Origin: Baylisascaris procyonis
Taxonomy: Eukaryota > Nematoda > Chromadorea > Rhabditida > Ascarididae
Direction: 5' to 3'
DNA: 64,000 nt
Assembly (NCBI GenBank): GCA_037389465.1
Contig: JAZARR010000082.1
Span: 1-64,000, forward strand
The translations under genes were made by a program, and so were the position numbers. Positions 58,501 through 64,000 of the stretch are shown here, in pieces; position 1 is the first letter of the stretch; every line of letters begins with the position of its first letter. The notes below the pieces were generated by a model. The model saw only the letters and a program-made list of their open reading frames with translations. It had not been told where the DNA came from and made no database searches.

Positions 58501-61500
58501 TTATTAAGAGATCTGGGTGGCTGGCCGGTTCTGGATGGTGACGATTGGGAGGAATGGCCACATAGCTGGGAGAAGCAGCTAGCACTTGTAATGAATAAAA
58601 CGGGTGTCAATGCTGTTATTCTCGAATTGGCTGTTTCACATGATCCTGACAATAGCTCAAGAAGCGTCATTGAGGTTCATCTTTGCATTCATTTTCGCAT
58701 CGATTTGCTTTTAAAAAGACGATTGATCACTCCGCATTAGTCGTTTTCTCACATTTTCAAATCGCTTTTTTATACGATCTTTTAAGGATCGTTTAGCACT
58801 CGTCAGCTACTGATTCATGCTGATTTACTGATTTGTGATTCAATAATTCATCTGAAGCATCTGTAAGTTTCGGACTGATGATTCATTGAAGTATTCACAG
58901 CAGTGATTTATACATCACCAAGAGTAAACAAGACTTCATTGTCAACGTTAATTATTTTATCGTCCACACACACATGTTCATAAGATCTGTACTTTGCCAC
59001 CTACCGTGTTCAGTAATCTCCTTCATTATATCGGCCTTCAGTTACTGACATTTCTGATATTTATTGTCTAGCATATTTTTTCCTAAGTGCGCGCTAAGTA
59101 AGTCATCGTTGAAAAACTTCTTGAAAGTGGACTATTTCATACGAAAATTTTATTTGCCTGCAACAAATGCACCATCCATATGTAGTCTTTAAACAATAGA
59201 AATGACTGTTTTTTTTTTCGCATTTGACTTATTTTTGTATATTATGGGGACGTTCTTAGTTATTGAATGTGATAAAGAGCAATATTGCAGCTCGATCAGC
59301 CAAAATGGGGAGTTGGATCCAGGTGGCCGTATTTGACAGGTCCTGACGATCCAATGATTAAGAACTATACTTTCCTAATGATACAGACTGCTATCAATTT
59401 AGGTATGTTATTTTCACAAAATATATCGACAAAAGTATAGCATCAAGTTTGCAAAAACATATGCATTATTGTTTTTTTTTTTGGCGTTAAAATGGATTGA
59501 TTTTCTAATTGAGCGTTTTTATTACGATATCAGAATATTTGCTGGAAATGAAATCATCCAAGAATTAGTGTATAAAATATTTTATCGGTTTTGTATGTCT
59601 TGATTGTGATGCGTTGTATTCACTTTGAAGTTAGCAGATTCTTTGAAATTCTGCAATTTCATAAAATTCTTCAGTTTATTTGTTTGCTATTATTGGCTTA
59701 TAACTAATCGTCCTCACATTTGTTTGCATCACTTTATCTTTCTTTTCTTTTTCTCATCTTTTTTCATCATTTTCCAATAAAAATCTGCTCGGCATTTTTA
59801 AACAAAAGAAAACTAATTGATTGAGCGAACGAAAAAAAAAACGGAAAGCAATTTATTTCGCTGATTAGTTTTTCATCATTGCTGTCTAGCTTGTAATATA
59901 AAGTGATATGTCATTTTATGGCACCTGTCACAATAGATCAACACTATAAATTTCTTTTTATTATTTGCGTTCTATTTTATTCACTAGATTTTGATTAATG
60001 GTTATTCGTTCACAATTGTTGATAGTTTGTGGATGCATTTTAGGTGCCGATCGGAGGATTGCCGAGAGGGATATGAAAGAGACGATGGAATTCGAATTGA
60101 AGCTAGTTAACTTTTCAGCCGATGAAATGATTAGAAGAGATCCCGAACGCAGCAATAATCCATTCCAGCTTTGGCAACTTCGTGATATGTTCCCCTATGT
60201 AAGACGATATTTTCTCGTTGTTACTATAACTTCTTCTTTAGGATGGGATTCCTTTTATTTTAAAAGAAGGTTGAAATTTACTCATTTCCTTCTTTACAGA
60301 AAAAGAAATGCAGCTGCTGTAGTATTTAGGGATTTTTCTGCTGCTCAAAAATCATATCAACTCATATAGATGTGAAATGTGATGCACTGATAAACAAAGC
60401 GGAGGATGTGAGCAGCAGTAATGGTTGAACATCGACCAACGGCTGGCAATTATTTCGGTCAGATTGTTTACTGATATATTAGTACTGCCAGCGAAAACTG
60501 TCGTAAAGAAAGTAAACGAGGCGAGCAACGGGAGATGATCTAAGAGGGAGGAAGGAGGGAGTTTTATCTGCTACATTTGTGAGTGGTGGGTGAAAAGGTG
60601 AAAAGAACATATTTTTACGGTCATTTTTATACATCGAATATTTTGGTTCATCTGTTGCAGATAAATTTCGATGAGTACATCAGAACAGTTTTCAAAGATC
60701 TCGTTGAAATATCACCAAATGATACAATCATTATGAGGGAAACCGAATATTTTCGTGGCATACAGGTTACTTTCAACTTTTCTTTATAAATGACCCTTTG
60801 GATTGCAATAAAATTTTCTGAGTGGACTGAAAACCGATATTGCTCTTTTTGAACGTACATTTTGTCACATCTGATTACCAAAGGGCGGTTTTCAAGCGTA
60901 ATCCATTTTTTGTACCAATCTCTCCGCACAGGGGAATGGAAAGTAGGGATGCTAAATTGTTGAGAACAAGCAGGAATTCGACAAAAATGGTTGCCAAATG
61001 AACGATCACTGTAGTGGCTCGTGAAGAATATTTAATTTCGTCTGCTGGCCGAGTGGTGGAGTTGATGATCGGTGGGCAAAATCAGTGGAGCTCTATTGAA
61101 ACCCAAATATATGAAAACCCAAATTCAGTGACAAAGCTGTTGAGTTAGTTCCACTGGTGGAACTATGACTTCAGCATGTGAATAAGTGGACAGATAGGCA
61201 CTATAAATTAGTTGCATTGATATCGCTCTATATTTCAAACAGTCGATCTCAGTATGTACATCTATTCGTTTATCTATCTATCTAGATTCCTTTTTGTGTT
61301 AACAGTTGACAAACGATGACTTTATAACCATTAACTGTGTTTATGGTTATATTTTTGGATGTGCAAGATGAATTGATAGTTCATATCACATTGATTGGTG
61401 ATGTATAATCAAATCAAAGTAATTGAAATAATATCAGTTGGTGGAATGAGTGTAGATCGATGGTGTGTTGAAATGACATTTTGACGGATGTACAACGACG

Positions 61501-63456
61501 TTAAGCAGAAATATAAAAAAAATAGAGTGTGCAGCAGTAACAACAAAGTGTATAAAAACATTTCCCAATCGGTCTGTGGTGTATTTTGGTCGAATAAATA
61601 AGATAACAGTAATTAATTCTGATTAAAGAGAGTATATCGGTTGTGCCCGTAACAACCGATATATTAAGCATATATCCTTTTATTGAAGTTAACGCGTTGT
61701 GATTAAATGTGTTTCTTTGGGGATACGAGATCTGTTGCTGATCTTTTTGGGAACGATAGAATTTGTTGGAGAGAATACGTTATTGTTGAAATGAAATGAA
61801 GATTAGCTTGAAATGATAATTTCAATGAGAGGAAAATACGTATTGAAAATAAAAAATTAAAATCCCTTCAATTTCATTCGCTAATCACTTACTTAATTTG
61901 ATTATTTTTGGGGAACGTTCACTTAATCTTGAAAGTCATTTATTGAATACTTCGGCATTTATTACAGGCACAAACGTCTTTTTCTGTATTCGAATTTCTA
62001 TCAATTTTTTTATCATCGATATTCTTTTGCATGCAAAATTCTGCTCATTATTCGTCAGTTTGTGGGGCGAAGTTTTCAAACAAAAACTTGAACATAAAAA
62101 AAGCCTCTTATACCTGAAAAGAGTCGTTACTTTGTGGCTTGTCTGTAAATGCAGAATTCAAAATTATCACTCTGAGTGATTGTGCAATGGCGCAAACCGA
62201 ACTGGAAGGAGCAATTTTTGCGACATCATGTGTGTGTGTGTGTGATTTAAGGGGGAGGGAAGCGACATGAATGATCGGCCCCTTCATCAGTGCAGTGCAA
62301 ATACACCAATATTGCAGTTACCATCCGCCTAAAAAGAAATTCCGCTCTAGCACCCCTTGGATTTTCGAATTCCAGATCATCGAAAACCAAGAGTCAGGGA
62401 TATGTTTTTTTCGCAGATGCTACAGATCCTTTCAGCATCCCTAATCTCATCGTAATCCTATATGCTATGCTTTGAATTACCAATATTGAAAATAAGTGAT
62501 TCTATCCTATTCAGTTTGCAATGAAATATCTCATAAAAGCACTATTTGAGTATCATAATTTTCAGCATATAATGCGTACAACAAGTAAGCGTGTGCTAGC
62601 CAATTATCTGCAATGGAGGACAGTACAAGGCTATTCACCATTCTTACCACCAACAATGCGTGAACCGTTCTATCAATTCAAAGCTAATCAAACTGGCATG
62701 TTCAATTCACCCATACCTGAAAGGTTATCTGTATTTGTTTGTGCTGACTCTTTGATGCTCCGTTTTTCATCGTTGATTCAACCGTTGAGATAAACGATTT
62801 GTAATAATTTTTTAATGCGAGATTTGAATTTGTGATATATAATTTTCATACATATTTCCCATCACCGTTGTTTTTCGAGTTAATTTATTAGCTGTTTATC
62901 CTAAGGGATATAAATGGACTCATCAGGATAGTTTCGCTGCTTTTCTTTATTTCGTGGATTATTAAGACGCAGTATCGAATTTGAAGAATTCGAGGAGAAA
63001 GGATGCGTATTGGCTTGTCCATAGAGCCCCCTTGGTTTTAGTGAGGGGGGGGGGGGCTGGTATGTATCATCACCTCTGAAAGGTGGTTCAAAGAAATCGA
63101 AAAATTAAGTCAGATGACACCTCATTGGCACTTATGAGGCCTTCACTGCTATCGATTGGAGAGAATCTGCGGTCATAAATTCGACCTGTCGGTTTTAGAA
63201 AGAGGACGACCGTTATCACTCCTGCTATATCCCCCTCTCTTCGCTTCCCTCTGGTTCGATATCCAAAAAAGTCATGAATCAGGCTCATGCATCTGCTTTC
63301 ATTGAAAAACCAGTATTTCATAAAGCATTCCCTTGATAGATTTAAATTATCTTTAGGTGGGAAGATTGTGTGTTCCTTTCACTCGCGATGATGGATATGC
63401 CAGTGGGTAAGTTGTACGTCGAGAATTATTTCGACAAGCAACGAGCCATGCAAAAG
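52522..63456 (+). CDS. M13 (neprilysin-like) zinc metallopeptidase, 5' two-thirds, continues past the right edge
   Basis: This is a type II membrane protein of peptidase family M13, which cleaves small extracellular peptides. Eleven exons were placed: 52522-52547, 52702-52832, 53910-54061, 56704-56844, 57600-57672, 58463-58674, 59291-59402, 60044-60198, 60661-60765, 62566-62723 and 63357-63456. They total 1365 nt, exactly 455 codons, with all phases compatible. The order is: a short cytosolic part, a signal-anchor helix, the stalk, VCTSKEC, DPCDDFYEFACG, and the M13 N-terminal domain up to WEDCVF and GKLYVENYFD. Seven N-glycosylation triplets (NAT, NKT, NSS, NYT, NFS, NDT, NQT) fit an ectodomain. 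Family members are usually about 750 residues, so some 300 including the HExxH zinc site lie beyond the window. The start codon exon is also missing. No frameshift or internal stop was seen, so I read it as an intact gene. Confidence 0.92.
52702..52832 (+). CDS. M13 peptidase, signal-anchor exon
   Basis: After ATTTCAG this 131-nt exon encodes RNLFGFSRLEV, then a helix of about 23 hydrophobic residues starting CLIFFSLIVLCSLIGVCVLW, then ILQGYRQIFN, ending at a gttagt donor. The R-L-E-x-C start of the helix followed by aliphatic residues is typical of nematode neprilysins. It leaves in phase 1, matching the next exon. The other two frames are open for long stretches and are misleading. Confidence 0.82.
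53910..54061 (+). CDS. M13 peptidase, stalk and first ectodomain cysteines
   Basis: This exon enters in phase 1 after AAATTGCAG and leaves in phase 0 at AAG then gtgcac. It encodes a stalk with an N-A-T glycosylation site and then VCTSKECVLIAGFLADNLND, the usual C-x3-4-C entry to the M13 fold. Confidence 0.9.
54312..54345. repeat. Heptamer repeat in a peptidase intron
   Basis: About five tandem copies of GGTCATA, one with GGCCATA, within the 2.6-kb intron. Confidence 0.85.
55044..55351 (+). repeat. Dispersed repeat family copy inside a peptidase intron
   Basis: TCTATGGTCATCATTGTGTC and TGTCTACTTGATAGTTTTCA (5' landmark) are followed about 250 bp later by CAGCCGGTTGACCAGGTTAG with ATGCAATAGTGCGGATCATG (3' landmark). 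Both are diverged but in family order and orientation. The 149-codon frame at 54824-55273 overlaps this copy and has no recognised domain. Confidence 0.5.
56704..56844 (+). CDS. M13 peptidase, DPCDDFYEFACG exon
   Basis: 47 codons in phase 0 after ATTTGCAG, ending CTCGAG then gttagt. It begins IDPCDDFYEFACGNYGLNRH, the signature of the start of the M13 N-terminal domain with its two conserved cysteines. The preceding intron is 2.6 kb and holds a dispersed repeat copy. Confidence 0.95.
57600..57672 (+). CDS. M13 peptidase exon with the Y-x-x-C motif
   Basis: 73 nt after CGTTTTTAG, phase 0 in and phase 1 out at GAAG then gtttgt. It encodes SPITEKDRKWDRLAKGYYQK and CLQE, the helix with the conserved Y-x-x-C that follows the start domain in M13 proteins. 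Donor and acceptor are weaker than in neighbouring exons, but phase and alignment length fit. Confidence 0.88.
57800..58099 (+). repeat. Dispersed repeat family copy inside a peptidase intron
   Basis: TATATGTTTGCCTGTCTGCC and TTTCCGATACCTTCAACTTA form the 5' landmark. TCATGAAACCGAATGGTGAG with GAAAAGCGCATGTCGCGCC forms the 3' landmark at 58048-58099. It is one of the clearest copies of the family and about 300 bp long. Confidence 0.65.
58463..58674 (+). CDS. M13 peptidase, GGWPVL exon
   Basis: 212 nt after CAATATTCAG, phase 1 in and phase 0 out. It includes VLERTGVTAIRKLLRDLGGW followed by PVL, the family's G-G-W-P block, and two glycosylation triplets (NKT and NSS). Confidence 0.94.
59291..59402 (+). 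CDS. M13 peptidase exon
   Basis: 112 nt after AATATTGCAG, phase 0 in and phase 1 out at TTAG then gtatgt. It encodes LDQPKWGVGSRWPYLTGPDD followed by PMIKNYTFLMIQTAINL, with an NYT glycosylation site. Confidence 0.92.
60044..60198 (+). CDS. M13 peptidase exon
   Basis: 155 nt after TGCATTTTAG, phase 1 in and phase 0 out at TAT then gtaaga. It contains RIAERDMKETMEFELKLVNF, the long helix typical of M13 N-terminal domains, an NFS site and LWQLRDMFPY. Confidence 0.93.
60661..60765 (+). CDS. M13 peptidase exon
   Basis: 35 codons in phase 0 after TCTGTTGCAG, ending ATACAG then gttact. It encodes INFDEYIRTVFKDLVEISPN and then DTIIMRETEYFRGIQ, matching the E-Y-x-x-x-L region before the N-Y-x-x-W-R helix. 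Confidence 0.93.
61147..61164. other. Near-perfect palindrome in a peptidase intron
   Basis: AGTTCCAC and GTGGAACT pair perfectly around a TG spacer, extended by one more T-A pair on each side. No associated element was recognised. Confidence 0.7.
61633..61663. other. 12-bp perfect stem-loop in a peptidase intron
   Basis: TATATCGGTTGT and ACAACCGATATA pair perfectly around the 7-base loop GCCCGTA. This is the strongest small hairpin seen in the window. Confidence 0.8.
62566..62723 (+). CDS. M13 peptidase, NYLQWR exon
   Basis: 158 nt, phase 0 in and phase 2 out (GAAAG then gttatc). It encodes HIMRTTSKRVLANYLQWRTV and an NQT site. I chose the acceptor AATTTTCAG at 62565 over the earlier one near 62514, because spacing from the previous exon then matches human neprilysin residue for residue, although the frame is open from both. 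Confidence 0.9.
63045..63056. repeat. Poly-G run of 12
   Basis: Twelve consecutive G residues in a peptidase intron; run length is prone to sequencing error. Confidence 0.85.
63357..63456 (+). CDS. M13 peptidase, WEDCVF exon
   Basis: 100 nt after TATCTTTAG, phase 2 in and phase 0 out (CAAAAG then gttttt). It encodes WEDCVFLSLAMMDMPVGKLY and VENYFDKQRAMQK, the W-x-x-C and G-x-L-Y-V blocks just before the M13 catalytic domain. The next exon lies beyond 64000. Confidence 0.93.
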
Positions 63457-63639
63457 GTTTTTATTTTTATTTTTTCATACTCTCTCCTCAATGAATTGAT
63501 TAAACAAATCGTACGCTTTGCTTACTCTTACATAAATAACATATAAGTGCACTCCAAACGATCACATCATATTGTTATTTTTTTATTATTGACTGAGTGA
63601 TTCACAACATACGTCAAATGAACACTCCGCCAAAGCAAC

Positions 63640-63735
63640 GGAGGGTACAGGAGAGAGGTGGAGGTAAAGATGGTTTGCGGTGACGTGAACACGTAGTGGA
63701 AGGGGAGGGAGAGGGGGGAAGGGAGAGGCGGTGGA
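63640..63735 (+). repeat. G and A rich tract in a peptidase intron
   Basis: Purine-rich with many GGG and GGAGG blocks, interrupted around 63680-63696. It is the longest of the scattered purine tracts and lies in the intron open at the right edge. Confidence 0.6.
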
Positions 63736-64000
63736 AGTGGTAACATTAACAAAACACATTTCATACGAATCACAAACAGAACAGAACAGAAAATTTACCG
63801 AATAATAGTATGCCGAGATGTAATTTGAAAACTTGAGCACATCTATGCAAAACCTGCAATGGGATGGTACCCACTGTCGGTCTGGTACAATTCCAGCAGT
63901 TCGATTGTTGCATTTTAATGTATCAATTTTTCTCCATCGCTGATTATTTAAGAAAGACATCCAACAGTAAAAGTAAAAATAATAATAAAATTATATTCAA

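Noticed and set aside
62521..62565. In-frame extension of the NYLQWR exon back to an earlier acceptor
   Set aside because: It would add 17 residues not present in the family between E-Y-F-R-G-I-Q and H-I-M; the internal acceptor gives the expected spacing.

Overview
This window is the left end of a nematode chromosome. It opens with about 6.5 kb of tandem GCCTAA, the C-rich strand of the nematode telomere repeat TTAGGC. The array decays over about 400 bp into AT-rich sequence without any tandem subtelomeric satellite. The one gene I can read with confidence has a nematode look: small exons, GT-AG introns and T-rich acceptors ending in CAG. I cannot name a genus. No prokaryotic features are present, so operons, ribosome binding sites and CRISPR do not apply.

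Layout: 1-6914 is telomere and its degenerate inner edge. 6.9-52 kb is gene-poor. It holds (AT)n microsatellites, a dispersed repeat family with landmarks at about 9.6, 17.6, 24.5, 45.5, 47.5, 55.0 and 57.8 kb, a 334-bp tandem duplication (17704-18371), a decayed non-LTR retrotransposon on the minus strand (34094-35824) with an (AT)n tract between its endonuclease and reverse transcriptase parts, a possible gag fragment (15561-15725) and scattered purine-rich tracts. A few isolated splice-bounded open segments look coding but were not recognised. The best are a phase-compatible set on + (31668-31797, 33462-33571, possibly 37509-37593) and a set on - (43624-43688, 43013-43164, possibly 41769-41818).

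52522 to the right edge is the 5' two-thirds of a multi-exon M13 (neprilysin-like) zinc metallopeptidase on +. I placed eleven exons (1365 nt, exactly 455 codons) with consistent splice phases. They encode a signal-anchor helix, the entry cysteines of the ectodomain and most of the M13 N-terminal domain. The start codon exon upstream and the catalytic HExxH half downstream are not in view. Its introns carry copies of the dispersed repeat, a short heptamer repeat and two strong inverted repeats.

The genes seen do not form a pathway together. No novel multi-gene system could be supported. The best leads are the dispersed repeat family, the unresolved coding fragments, and the odd distribution of telomere variants (irregular at the extreme tip, then about 6 kb perfect, then degenerate).
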